DNA of 11,405 nt. It comes from Dethiosulfatibacter sp. (lineage in GTDB: Bacteria; Bacillota_A; Clostridia; Tissierellales; Dethiosulfatibacteraceae). Under the pieces are notes generated by a model. The model searched no databases and was not told where the DNA came from. It was given only the letters and a program-made list of their open reading frames with translations. The position numbers were made by a program, and so were the translations under genes. Of the stretch, positions 1 through 7,228 are shown piece by piece. Positions within the stretch are counted from its first letter, which is position 1. Each line of letters begins with the position of its first letter. The DNA lies in assembly GCA_019084435.1 (NCBI GenBank), contig JAHRFV010000070.1, forward strand, positions 1 to 11,405, in the 5' to 3' direction.

Positions 1-139
1 CTAACATGCCATCACTCATTATCAAGAGGCTTTCGCGGCATAAACGCTGCCGATATTATCATCGGGAGTTGACGTATCTAAATATTAATACACAAGAATA
101 TTTAACAGGTCCGTGTCACATATGTTTGACGTCTCTAGA
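1..139. other. Upstream stretch with no recognisable gene
   Basis: No gene could be identified here. On the + strand a short reading frame open from the window edge ends at a TGA at 70-72 (23 codons, ending in DIIIGS) and could be the tail of an upstream gene. On the - strand a short frame ending in YAAKAS also looks coding-like. Neither resembles a family I know. The first 70 bases are visibly richer in G and C than the AT-rich DNA that follows, which fits an end of coding sequence but does not prove it. Confidence 0.2.
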
Positions 140-163
140 CTGTCTTTTTTGGATGAGGTTTGA
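140..163 (+). repeat. Near-copy of the rmlA 3' end (scar or relic)
   Basis: These 24 bases match positions 6914-6937, the last eight codons of rmlA including its TGA, at 23 of 24 positions; the only difference is T at 148 against G at 6922. Read in the same frame they give LSFLDEV-stop against LSLLDEV-stop. The similarity ends abruptly on both sides. The likely reading is that another rmlA copy once lay upstream of wzz and was lost by deletion or replaced by recombination. The copy lies just before the wzz promoter. Confidence 0.7.
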
Positions 164-169
164 TTAAGC

Positions 170-198
170 TTTAATTATCATAACGCTTAGTGTATAAT
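170..198 (+). promoter_or_regulatory. Predicted promoter of wzz
   Basis: A perfect -10 box TATAAT is at 193-198. Seventeen bases upstream is a weak -35, TTTAAT (170-175). Transcription would start near 205, leaving a leader of about 30 bases before the ATG at 234. The -10 is strong and the -35 poor, so an activator or simply modest strength is possible. Confidence 0.5.
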
Positions 199-233
199 GT
201 TATGTACAACAAATGACAAAGGAGCACAATGAA

Positions 234-1271
234 ATGGAAGACAGACATTATGAAGATGAGATATCATTAAAAGAACTGATAATGGCGTTGGTTAACAATT
301 GGAAACTGATTGCTGTTTTTATTGTAGTGGCAGCAGTACTGGCCGTAGGTTATGTACAAATTATTGCAGATGATGTATATGAATCATCGATTGAAGGAAT
401 TATCAGTGTTCCAGAAACTACGAGTACCCGGTTTGGTATGTACACATACCCGACAATAAATAAGATGGATTATTTGAATGAAGTTTATTCAAATGCAATG
501 TTTCAAAAGTTTGTTGAGAAAATGGAACTGGAAGAGGCTTCAGTTGAAGGTTTTAGAAGTAGCATTACGATTGAAACAGAAGAGAAATCTTCGAGATTTG
601 TGATCAAAATCTCTGGAAAATCGCCTGAAGATGCTATGAATCGTTTGGTTGTTTTAAGCAATCTCTTTTTGGAAGAAGTTCAAATGAAGTACAAAGATAG
701 TGCTATTAAATACTTCATTAGAGAGTATAATGTCATGGCCAAGCAACTTGAGGAGACACTTCTAAACCAACAAAAACAACTTGTTGAGCTTGAAACCGAG
801 TTTGATGATGTATCACCGGTCATTACACTTCAAAAGCTAGTCACAAGTGATCCTGTATATGCAGCAGAGCTAGCTAAATCAAGAGGAATAAGCATTGATG
901 ATCTTTCTGGTGAAAAAATGCTACAAGAAGAAATCAATCCACATTATTTAGCGATTCAGGGCAATATCATCGATCTAAGAAAGGTCATTCAAAACACTGA
1001 ACGTGAAATTGAAAAGAACTTGAGATACACCGATGAGTTAAGAAATGAGCATGATGCAGTACAAACTTACTTACTGACTGGTGATTCATCCAATACCACT
1101 GAAGATATGCTAAATGTCATGGAATCAACACTGCAAATGAGTGTTCAACCAAGTCTACCCAGAAGTCCAATTGCGCCTAGAAAAGCTTTGACACTTGCCA
1201 TCGCACTTGTTTTAGGTGGTATGATGGGAGTGTTTGCAGCATTTTTTAAAGAGTACTGGAAAAACAGTTGA
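234..1271 (+). CDS. Wzz-type polysaccharide chain-length regulator
   Basis: Membrane protein of the polysaccharide co-polymerase (Wzz/CapA-like) family, which sets the chain length of polymer made by a Wzy-type system. A short acidic cytoplasmic N-terminus leads into a first membrane helix (about 25-42). A long extracytoplasmic part follows, with coiled-coil-like stretches near 160-190 and 240-280. The family's proline-rich segment (about 306-315, PSLPRSPIAP) comes just before a second membrane helix (about 318-338) and a short basic tail. I chose ATG 234 over the in-frame ATG at 213 because AAAGGAG (218-224) lies nine bases before it; 213 has no such site. At 345 residues it is longer than typical Gram-positive CapA-type proteins (about 230). 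It lacks a fused kinase domain, and no tyrosine kinase gene follows. The exact polymer is unknown. Confidence 0.85.
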   Translation: MEDRHYEDEISLKELIMALVNNWKLIAVFIVVAAVLAVGYVQIIADDVYESSIEGIISVPETTSTRFGMYTYPTINKMDYLNEVYSNAMFQKFVEKMELEEASVEGFRSSITIETEEKSSRFVIKISGKSPEDAMNRLVVLSNLFLEEVQMKYKDSAIKYFIREYNVMAKQLEETLLNQQKQLVELETEFDDVSPVITLQKLVTSDPVYAAELAKSRGISIDDLSGEKMLQEEINPHYLAIQGNIIDLRKVIQNTEREIEKNLRYTDELRNEHDAVQTYLLTGDSSNTTEDMLNVMESTLQMSVQPSLPRSPIAPRKALTLAIALVLGGMMGVFAAFFKEYWKNS

Positions 1272-1548
1272 TTAGCCTATTTTTGTAATGCTATTTAGCT
1301 CTTCAATCATACTTGTAGAAATAAGCTGCTGTCTATAACAGCAATCTCTTGTTATCCTAAACCATCGCTCTAGATGCAAGTGTTCCTTCCTTAACAATAT
1401 CTCCCGCTTTAACTCGGTGGTTTAGTTTTTTTCCTGGCTCGTAGTATAAGTATTCATGCAAATCTGTAATTGCTATTGCTGTGTCTTTCAAGGTCAAATA
1501 CTTATTGATACATTTACAATAAGTATAATTTGATATAAAGTAGAACAT
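1272..1548 (-). pseudogene. Remnant of a soluble chemotaxis receptor (MCP)
   Basis: The - strand frame 1548-1357 encodes 63 residues. Its stretch TAIAITDLHEYLYYEPGKKL, followed by a segment reading GDIVKEGTLASRAM, closely resembles the N-terminal sensory domain of clostridial soluble methyl-accepting chemotaxis proteins, which I recall as a [IV]A[IV][ST]D-E-YLYY-PGKKL-H-VK-GD--KEGT---AM pattern. It stops at a TAG where intact proteins continue; the same frame resumes with DNKRLLL before another stop. In a neighbouring frame, a run ending ISTSMIEELNSITKIG at the TAA (1272-1274) vaguely resembles an MCP C-terminus. The whole signalling domain is missing, so this is an internally deleted, decayed gene. 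Its end abuts the wzz stop codon exactly, and its 5' part overlaps the promoter of the next + strand gene. The sensory-domain match is good; the C-terminal match is tentative. Confidence 0.6.
1513..1539 (+). promoter_or_regulatory. Predicted promoter of the GT4 gene
   Basis: TTTACA (1513-1518) and TATAAA (1534-1539) are 15 bases apart, and the -10 carries the extended TGA element (1531-1533). The start would be near 1546, giving a leader of about 35 bases. A second TATAAT (1524-1529) with TTGATA (1505-1510) is spaced only 13 bases, so it is less likely to be used. Confidence 0.45.
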
Positions 1549-1580
1549 AATAGCCTATTAATAATTATGGGGGACATTGT

Positions 1581-3617
1581 TTGAATGCATTCATAGAAAT
1601 GAGAAAATCATATTTTGAAAATAAGAGTATAGTTTCGTTTCCAGAGTTTTACTTAGAGAATCATTCTCGTTTTAATCAAAAGGATGATGTTGCCAGATCT
1701 TCATTAATCAATAAAATTGCTTCTATCAGAACACTCTATACTAAAGAAACAGTTAACGAAGATCAAATCATTCAAGTTTTGTCCTATCTGGGCGAAAATG
1801 ATTACATAGACCGATACATTGTTGGTCTGCTTATAAAGCATAAGGCTTTTCTTGCGGAAAGCAAATTGAGCGGAATATTCATGAATATGTTGATTGATAC
1901 AGAGAATTCATCATACAAGTTGTGTCATCTATTGGACATTTGCATAGAATGTGATTGTTCGTTTTTAGAAGGTGAAAATCTAAAGAATGTATTTCGTCAG
2001 TATGAAAATGATTTTGACGGATTATCCATGCTGATAGAATATATGGCACATTTCCGCATAGATGATTTCGCTAATACTTTATTAGATCAATTGACCCATG
2101 ATTATCCGGAAAGTATAAAATTGCAAATCGTAGATTTATTGATACAGTGCAACTCGGAGAATAAAAATATAAGCGAGTTAATCAGACTTAAAATTCCTCT
2201 CGAAAACAAGTCGAAAGTTTTTTTGGATTATCTAGATTTCACTTCCGGAGGCGTATTATTGAATGAGGAAGGTATCGTGGTTATTCAGGCTGCATTCTTT
2301 GGCAATCCTGAGTTTAGTGGTAAAGGAATAAGCGGCGGATTGGGGACACTTTTAAGAACACTTGGAAACCAACTGGCAAAACAAGAAGAACTTTCTAATG
2401 TTATTACATTGACCATCAACAATGATTGGAGCGATGGTAAACCATTCATGGGTTATCTCGGGGATCATCATTTGATAGTCAGACTCCCAGTTTTTCTTAA
2501 TGCTTTAGTTCCAACTGTATTCGTAAGAAAGGAACTCTCGATTAAGAGAGCTGTCGATAGATTCATGAAGAAGTGGCAGGTAAAACCGGATATTTTTCAT
2601 GTTCGATATCTTGATAATGCCTCCAGGTCCATTGCTCTTTTATGTAAGGAAATGGATGTTAAGCTGGTTTTCACGTTGACACCCGATCCACATAGAAATA
2701 TGGTGGATCAAGAAGGAGTATTAGCTCGCTTTAAGATAGAGGAGACACTGGAAAAATTAAATAAAATTATTGTCGGTGATGAACTTCTGGCAATTGCAGA
2801 CGGTATTGTAGGGATTGGGGCAAAAGCGGTTAAAGAGGAGTTAGAACTGTATTTTCCTCAACTGAAATCTGAGGAGAGCCGATTTGCCTTCAAGATGATA
2901 GGTGAAGGAATCAATACAGAGATAGATTATTTCGACCTTGATTTGTGGAGTTTTTTGAAAGACCATACTGTGAAATACAGCATTGATAGTCCATTCAAAT
3001 CAAGGCCGGTCATCCTGAACGTGGGTAGATTGAACAGACAGAAGGGACAAGATAGATTAATTAAAGTATGGGGCGAGTCGAGATTATGGAAAGATTTCAA
3101 TCTTGTTATTATCGGTGGAAACCTTCAAAAACCGGATGAAAAAGAATCAAGGATCATGAAATCTTTCGATGATTACATTGAATCCAACCAGCATCTTAAA
3201 GGACGCTTTGCTCATGTGGAAGCACTATCGAATGATATCATCAGAAATATTGAGCGAAAAATAATGGAGAATACTTCAGCTGATTATCCTAATATATATC
3301 TTTGTTCCAGTTTGAAGGAAGAGTTCGGGATATCTATATTAGAAGCCTTGTCTGAAAGGTTTCTAGTGTTTGCGCCGATTCAAGGAGGCGTAAAAACATA
3401 CATCAAAGATGGGTTTAATGGGTTTCTGGTAGACACATCAGACTGGTGCACCCTTCTAGAAGATGTTGAAAGAACACTATATCAATCCAATAGAAGTATG
3501 AAAGATTTTAGAAAGATACAAGAATTAGGTCAACGCACCGTATTGGAAAAGTTTTCAATAAAAGAAATCTCAAAACAGCTGCTGGCCTTTTATTTAGATC
3601 TCAAAGAGGAGGGATAA
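1581..3617 (+). CDS. Large GT4-type glycosyltransferase with N-terminal helical domain
   Basis: Predicted retaining, GT-B fold glycosyltransferase that transfers a sugar from a nucleotide donor during polysaccharide or glycoconjugate assembly in the cytoplasm. Residues 1-220 look all-helical and match no family I recognise; they may be a helical-repeat or partner-binding module. The first Rossmann domain follows with a glycine loop GGLG (252-255), and its layout recalls sucrose synthase or sucrose-phosphate synthase. The donor-binding domain has VGRLNRQKG (481-489; R483 and K488 in the usual phosphate-contact positions) and the EX7E motif (E580 and E588, in EEFGISILEA). At 678 residues it is much longer than a usual GT4 enzyme (350-420). 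The start is TTG 1581, six bases after GGGGGA (1569-1574); the in-frame ATG at 1599 has a worse site. The next gene follows after 5 bases, so the two are co-transcribed. Sugar and acceptor are unknown. Confidence 0.8.
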   Translation: MNAFIEMRKSYFENKSIVSFPEFYLENHSRFNQKDDVARSSLINKIASIRTLYTKETVNEDQIIQVLSYLGENDYIDRYIVGLLIKHKAFLAESKLSGIFMNMLIDTENSSYKLCHLLDICIECDCSFLEGENLKNVFRQYENDFDGLSMLIEYMAHFRIDDFANTLLDQLTHDYPESIKLQIVDLLIQCNSENKNISELIRLKIPLENKSKVFLDYLDFTSGGVLLNEEGIVVIQAAFFGNPEFSGKGISGGLGTLLRTLGNQLAKQEELSNVITLTINNDWSDGKPFMGYLGDHHLIVRLPVFLNALVPTVFVRKELSIKRAVDRFMKKWQVKPDIFHVRYLDNASRSIALLCKEMDVKLVFTLTPDPHRNMVDQEGVLARFKIEETLEKLNKIIVGDELLAIADGIVGIGAKAVKEELELYFPQLKSEESRFAFKMIGEGINTEIDYFDLDLWSFLKDHTVKYSIDSPFKSRPVILNVGRLNRQKGQDRLIKVWGESRLWKDFNLVIIGGNLQKPDEKESRIMKSFDDYIESNQHLKGRFAHVEALSNDIIRNIERKIMENTSADYPNIYLCSSLKEEFGISILEALSERFLVFAPIQGGVKTYIKDGFNGFLVDTSDWCTLLEDVERTLYQSNRSMKDFRKIQELGQRTVLEKFSIKEISKQLLAFYLDLKEEG

Positions 3618-3622
3618 AGGTT

Positions 3623-4924
3623 ATGGGTTATGAACACATCTTCTTCGTAAGTCCGCCCTTCTATTCTCATTTTATGCCGCTGACAGCTTTGGCAAAGAGC
3701 TTTAAAAAACTAGGAATCAAAGTAACTATGGGTTGCAGCAATGAGTTTAGAGAGGCTGTTTTGTCTGCTCAACTGGAATTCTATGAAATCAATATCAGCA
3801 CCAATAAAAATACTGGAACTGCATCTGATACCGAACAACCGGAATCAGAAAAAATGAGATTGAATGAATTTTTTGAGGCCACGAAAGTTGGGGCTATCGA
3901 AACATTGATCACACAGTCAAACCACCGAAAAGAAGATATGCTTTCTAATCCGAAAGGGCTAATGGAAACAATTAAAAGGATAGATGAAGCTTCGAAGGTA
4001 GATCTATGGGTTGTGGATGTCCTATCCTATGGTGTGACCTTAAGTCTACATTGTTTGGATCTTCCCTATATTACCTTTTGTCCTCCCCATCCCAATACGA
4101 TTCCAAAAGAAGGTGTGAACTTTGGGGTGCCTGTCAATTGGCCTTCAAGTATCAAGATAGAACCAGAAAAACTGGTAAGACTAAATGAAATCGCTATTCA
4201 GACTCAGCAGCAATTTACAGATATCTTCAACGAGTATATCTTTTTATATCATGAGCGTCCTCAAAAAATAGACAATGCTTTTCAACTCAATTCCGATCAA
4301 GCGATTATCTATAATTATTTTGATTTTAATCAAGTGGAGGATTTAAGCGAAAAGCCACTACACATTTACATAGGACACTCATTTGAAGAGGAACCTTTAA
4401 GCCAGAGCTGGCTGGGAAAAGTTGAAAATGTGAAGCAAAGAAAAATTCTGATTACACTGGGAACTTTTTTATCCAACCGAATAGATGTGCTGACACAATT
4501 GATTACAGCCTGCCAGGAATTTGATCCTGAGGCTTTTATCGTTGTATCGGCAGGTAGCAATGCAAAAAATCTCAAACAATACGAATCATCAATGGTGTCT
4601 ATCCATGAATTCATCCCGCAAAGGGCGTTGATGCCATTCATGGATATCGTGATTCATCATGGGGGGAATAATACCTTTACAGAAACCGTTTATTATGGAA
4701 AGCCTATGATTATCTTGCCCTTTTCAAGCGATCAGTTCAATATCGCATATGATGCGGAAGTCAATAACCTAGGGATTACCTTAGATCCGAATCGACTGTC
4801 TAGAACAATTATTGTTGATGCGTTGGAACAGGTTTCTAATATCGATAGAAAAAACTTGCTACATTGGAGCCGGTTTTCACAAGAACGGGGACCGGATTAT
4901 GCGGCGAGGCGAATCACTGAGTAA
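3623..4924 (+). CDS. GT1/MGT-type glycosyltransferase
   Basis: GT-B fold, inverting glycosyltransferase of the GT1 family (UGT/macrolide-glycosyltransferase group). The N-terminal segment has the family pattern F-SPP--SH--P---LA; H16 is in the position of the catalytic base. The C-terminal donor-binding signature runs about 333-385: FIPQ, then HHGGNNTFTE (345-354), then GKPMIILPFSSDQF; the HGG and the final D-Q contact the nucleotide sugar in known members. The length, 433 residues, is normal. GAGGAGGG (3606-3613) lies nine bases before ATG 3623 and overlaps the end of the GT4 gene, so translation is probably coupled. Family members modify lipids, polyketides or peptides and many use dTDP-sugars, which would fit the rmlB and rmlA genes downstream. 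Donor and acceptor are inferred only from context. Confidence 0.85.
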   Translation: MGYEHIFFVSPPFYSHFMPLTALAKSFKKLGIKVTMGCSNEFREAVLSAQLEFYEINISTNKNTGTASDTEQPESEKMRLNEFFEATKVGAIETLITQSNHRKEDMLSNPKGLMETIKRIDEASKVDLWVVDVLSYGVTLSLHCLDLPYITFCPPHPNTIPKEGVNFGVPVNWPSSIKIEPEKLVRLNEIAIQTQQQFTDIFNEYIFLYHERPQKIDNAFQLNSDQAIIYNYFDFNQVEDLSEKPLHIYIGHSFEEEPLSQSWLGKVENVKQRKILITLGTFLSNRIDVLTQLITACQEFDPEAFIVVSAGSNAKNLKQYESSMVSIHEFIPQRALMPFMDIVIHHGGNNTFTETVYYGKPMIILPFSSDQFNIAYDAEVNNLGITLDPNRLSRTIIVDALEQVSNIDRKNLLHWSRFSQERGPDYAARRITE

Positions 4925-4959
4925 CAAAAAACAAAAGGGACGGTTCTTTTTGTTTTTTG
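4925..4959. repeat. Perfect 12-bp hairpin repeat, possible terminator
   Basis: CAAAAAACAAAA (4925-4936) and its exact complement (4948-4959) enclose the 11-base loop GGGACGGTTCT. It begins directly after the stop codon of the GT1 gene. The GGGACGGTTCTTTTTG core is one I recall as a common dispersed repeat in clostridial genomes, probably a REP-like element linked to Y1-type transposases; this attribution is from memory. The U-rich stem could also end transcription from the glycosyltransferase operon, in either direction. Confidence 0.65.
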
Positions 4960-4984
4960 CTCTAATCCTTTATATGATGATTCG

Positions 4985-5013
4985 TTGATATGAAGTATTG
5001 GTCATGATAGAAT
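4985..5013 (+). promoter_or_regulatory. Predicted promoter of rmlBA
   Basis: TTGATA (4985-4990) and TAGAAT (5008-5013) are separated by the ideal 17 bases, with an extended TGA (5005-5007). The start would be near 5020, about 40 bases before the rmlB ATG. This is among the best promoters in the window and makes rmlB-rmlA an independent unit. Confidence 0.65.
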
Positions 5014-5060
5014 GAAATAAGTTTATTCAAACCAAGGAAATAGAGAGGTTGAGAAAATAT

Positions 5061-6056
5061 ATGCGAACAATTTTAATCACCGGTGGAGCAGGGTTCATTG
5101 GAAGTAATTTTGTGAGAATGATGATAAACAGATATCCTCGATACAATATCATCAATCTGGATACCCTGACCTATGCAGGCAATCTGGGGAACCTTTCTGG
5201 TGTTGCGTCAGCTCCCAACTATCGTTTTGTGAAAGGGGATATCAGAGATCGAAAAGCGGTTGATCAGATTTTCAATACTTATGGCATCGACGCGGTTGTG
5301 AATTTTGCTGCGGAAACACATGTGGATCGAAGCATAGATGAGCCAGAGGTATTCCTGACAACCAATGTTGTGGGGACGCAAATCCTGTTAGATACAGCCA
5401 AGAAATACTGGAAAATAAATCCGGAGGATAAATACTGCGGAGAATATAAGCCAGGAGTGAAGTTTCTTCAAATCTCCACCGATGAGGTTTATGGTGCCTT
5501 AGGCGACACAGGATTGTTTGTTGAAACCATGCCCATGATGCCGAATAGCCCTTATGCCGCTTCAAAAGCTAGCGCGGATATGATTGTAAGGGCCTATCAC
5601 AAGACCTATGGATTGCCTGTGAACATTACCCGTTGCAGCAACAATTATGGCCTTTATCAGCATTCGGAAAAGCTGATACCTCTAATGATCAATAACTGCC
5701 TGCAAGGTAAAGACCTTCCCGTTTATGGCGATGGACTGCAGATAAGGGACTGGCTATATGTTGGAGATCATTGCCAGGCGATTGAGGCTGTGTTACACAA
5801 GGGGAGATCTGGAGAAATCTACAATATCGGGGGAAACAACGAAAAAACCAATATAGAAATAGTGAGGTTGATTCTAAACAGTCTTGGAAAATCCGAGAAG
5901 CTGATTCAATATGTAAAGGACCGACCAGGGCATGACAGACGTTATGCCATAGACAACACCAAGATAACTGCCGAGTTGGGTTGGAAGCCTATCTATACAT
6001 TTGAACAGGGAATCAAAAAAACAATTCAATGGTATGTGGATCAATACAATAACTGA
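5061..6056 (+). CDS. rmlB: dTDP-glucose 4,6-dehydratase
   Basis: Converts dTDP-glucose to dTDP-4-keto-6-deoxyglucose, the branch point to dTDP-rhamnose and other deoxysugars; cytoplasmic and NAD-dependent. It is an extended short-chain dehydrogenase. The NAD-binding loop is GGAGFIGS (8-15), the catalytic T140-D141-E142 lies in STDEVYG, and the YxxxK pair is Y165 and K169 in PYAASK. The length, 331 residues, is normal. I place the start at ATG 5061. The longer in-frame start, TTG 5049, sits directly against the AGAGAGG site (5042-5048) with no spacing and would add four residues ahead of the canonical MRTILITGG. The gap from that site to ATG 5061 is 12 bases, rather long. rmlA follows 11 bases later. 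The gene looks intact. Confidence 0.95.
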   Translation: MRTILITGGAGFIGSNFVRMMINRYPRYNIINLDTLTYAGNLGNLSGVASAPNYRFVKGDIRDRKAVDQIFNTYGIDAVVNFAAETHVDRSIDEPEVFLTTNVVGTQILLDTAKKYWKINPEDKYCGEYKPGVKFLQISTDEVYGALGDTGLFVETMPMMPNSPYAASKASADMIVRAYHKTYGLPVNITRCSNNYGLYQHSEKLIPLMINNCLQGKDLPVYGDGLQIRDWLYVGDHCQAIEAVLHKGRSGEIYNIGGNNEKTNIEIVRLILNSLGKSEKLIQYVKDRPGHDRRYAIDNTKITAELGWKPIYTFEQGIKKTIQWYVDQYNN

Positions 6057-6067
6057 AGGAGATAAGG

Positions 6068-6937
6068 ATGAGAGGAATAATACTTGCTGGAGGAAAAGGA
6101 ACCAGACTGTACCCAATGACCAAAGCGGTATCCAAGCAACTGCTTCCCATATATGACAAACCACTGATATATTACTCCTTATCTGTGTTGATGCTCGCCG
6201 GTATCAGAGAGATTCTGATTATTTCAACACCTGATGACACACCGATCTATGAAAAACTATTAGGCAACGGATCTTCCCTAGGACTTAAGATTTCTTATAC
6301 TATTCAGAAAGAACCAAAAGGGTTGGCCGATGCTTTCATTCTGGGTGAAAAATTCATTGGAAACGATCGTGTTTGCCTAATACTGGGAGACAATGTCTTC
6401 TATGGTCAGGATTTGACAAAGGTATTGAATCAAGCAAGTTCATCAGTGGAAGGTGCTGTCATCTTTGGCTATCCGGTAAAGGATGCAAAACTACTGGCTG
6501 TGATTGAGTTTGATGAAAATGGAAAAGCCATATCAATCGAGGAAAAACCGGAGAATCCCAAGTCAAATTTTGCCGTTCCAGGCTTATATTTCTATGACAG
6601 CCGTGTTGTGGAGATTGCTAAAAGTGTTAAACCCTCTAATCGTGGAGAATTAGAAATCACATCAATCAATAACACTTATTTGGAGGACAGGGATCTGAAG
6701 GTCGTTCTTCTAGGTCGAGGCATGGCATGGCTGGACACCGGTACACCGGAAGGTATGCTGAAGGCTGCCCAATATGTCGAAGCGGTTCAATCAAGGCAGG
6801 GGTTTTATATTGCCTGTCTTGAAGAGATTGCCTGGAGAAGAGGATTCATCACAAATGAGCAATTGCAGGAAGTCGGTGAAAGCTTGAAGATGACAAACTA
6901 CGGGCAATATATCCTGTCTTTGTTGGATGAGGTTTGA
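6068..6937 (+). CDS. rmlA: Glucose-1-phosphate thymidylyltransferase
   Basis: Makes dTDP-glucose from dTTP and glucose-1-phosphate, supplying RmlB. It is a sugar nucleotidyltransferase with LAGGKGTRL (6-14) for nucleotide binding, then [10 protein letters not shown], a metal-binding aspartate D108 in [15 protein letters not shown], the RGELEIT segment and WLDTGTPEG. All core motifs are present and 289 residues is the usual length. AAGGAG (6056-6061) is six bases before ATG 6068 and overlaps the rmlB stop, so the two genes are translated together. Substrate order in the pathway is RmlA then RmlB, while gene order is the reverse. Neither rmlC nor rmlD follows; the next genes are unrelated. The last eight codons are nearly duplicated at 140-163. 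Confidence 0.95.
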   Translation: MRGIILAGGKGTRLYPMTKAVSKQLLPIYDKPLIYYSLSVLMLAGIREILIISTPDDTPIYEKLLGNGSSLGLKISYTIQKEPKGLADAFILGEKFIGNDRVCLILGDNVFYGQDLTKVLNQASSSVEGAVIFGYPVKDAKLLAVIEFDENGKAISIEEKPENPKSNFAVPGLYFYDSRVVEIAKSVKPSNRGELEITSINNTYLEDRDLKVVLLGRGMAWLDTGTPEGMLKAAQYVEAVQSRQGFYIACLEEIAWRRGFITNEQLQEVGESLKMTNYGQYILSLLDEV

Positions 6938-6957
6938 GTCAACACTACATACATAGT

Positions 6958-6978
6958 ATACTAAAATAGTATTTATTT
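6958..6978 (+). terminator. Weak hairpin after rmlA, possible terminator
   Basis: ATACTA (6958-6963) and TAGTAT (6967-6972) can pair around AAA and are followed by TTATTT. The stem has only A-T pairs apart from one C-G pair, so it would be a weak terminator at best. The overlapping TAGTATACTA (6954-6963) is a perfect palindrome. No better terminator is visible between rmlA and the next promoter. Confidence 0.25.
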
Positions 6979-7003
6979 AAGGGGTTAATCAAATCGGGGG
7001 ATT

Positions 7004-7032
7004 TTGATAAATTGGATATTAAATATTATGAT
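7004..7032 (+). promoter_or_regulatory. Promoter of the structured RNA and small membrane gene
   Basis: TTGATA (7004-7009) and TATGAT (7027-7032) each match the sigma-A consensus at five of six positions and are exactly 17 bases apart. Transcription would begin near 7039, which is just where the strong RNA structures start. Confidence 0.6.
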
Positions 7033-7038
7033 TTATCC

Positions 7039-7197
7039 GATGACTAACAGTGCTAAGACTCCCACTTCTATAAGTGGGAGATAAGCACTGTGGAGTCCCT
7101 GGATAACGATTTCTAAGGTTCAGATGGCGTTTGAAACGCCATCTGAACCCAAGAACCCTGTTGATGAGTCCCTGGCTGTTATGAGCGAGGGTTTTTT
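7039..7197 (+). ncRNA. Structured RNA of unknown class, attenuator-like leader
   Basis: The sequence supports three helices in about 160 nt. First, ACAGTGCT (7047-7054) pairs with AGCACTGT (7084-7091) and encloses the 9-bp stem CTCCCACTT/AAGTGGGAG (7059-7067, 7072-7080; loop CTAT). Second, 7117-7132 and 7134-7149 are exact complements of 16 bases, in practice about 14 pairs with a TTGAA loop. Third, a terminator at 7170-7197. The decamer GAGTCCCTGG occurs both at 7093-7102 and at the 5' side of the terminator (7166-7175), so two segments could compete for its 3' arm. Transcription from 7039 would cross it before reaching the small gene at 7229. It fits no riboswitch class I know. The first hairpin also resembles those at tnpB 3' ends, so an IS200/IS605 end or omega-RNA relic is an alternative; no tnpB is present. 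Confidence 0.55.
7170..7197 (+). terminator. Intrinsic terminator inside the leader
   Basis: CCCT-G-GCT pairs with AGC-G-AGGG (7-bp stem with one G/G mismatch, loop GTTATG), directly followed by six T (7192-7197). AACCCT (7154-7159) is also complementary to AGGGTT (7188-7193) and would disrupt the hairpin if paired. The terminator lies 31 bases before the ATG of the small membrane gene, a usual place for attenuation. Confidence 0.6.
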
Positions 7198-7228
7198 GCA
7201 GGAAAAATTTAAAATGGAGGTTTTATTA

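Noticed and set aside
213..233. Earlier ATG of the wzz gene
   Set aside because: It is only a few bases past the predicted transcription start and lacks a ribosome binding site; AAAGGAG serves ATG 234.
1327..1343. Terminator after wzz (TGCTGT-CTATA-ACAGCA)
   Set aside because: The 6-bp stem has no T tract and may be a chance feature of the MCP remnant.
5049..5060. TTG start of rmlB
   Set aside because: No spacing between it and the ribosome binding site; ATG 5061 gives the canonical N-terminus.
7160..7195. Hammerhead ribozyme, suggested by TGATGAG
   Set aside because: The matching GAAA core strand and flanking stems are missing; the segment fits a terminator better.
7124..7228. N-terminal extension of the small membrane protein from ATG 7124
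   Set aside because: It lies inside the large hairpin and the terminator, has no ribosome binding site, and ATG 7229 has a well-spaced GGAGG.
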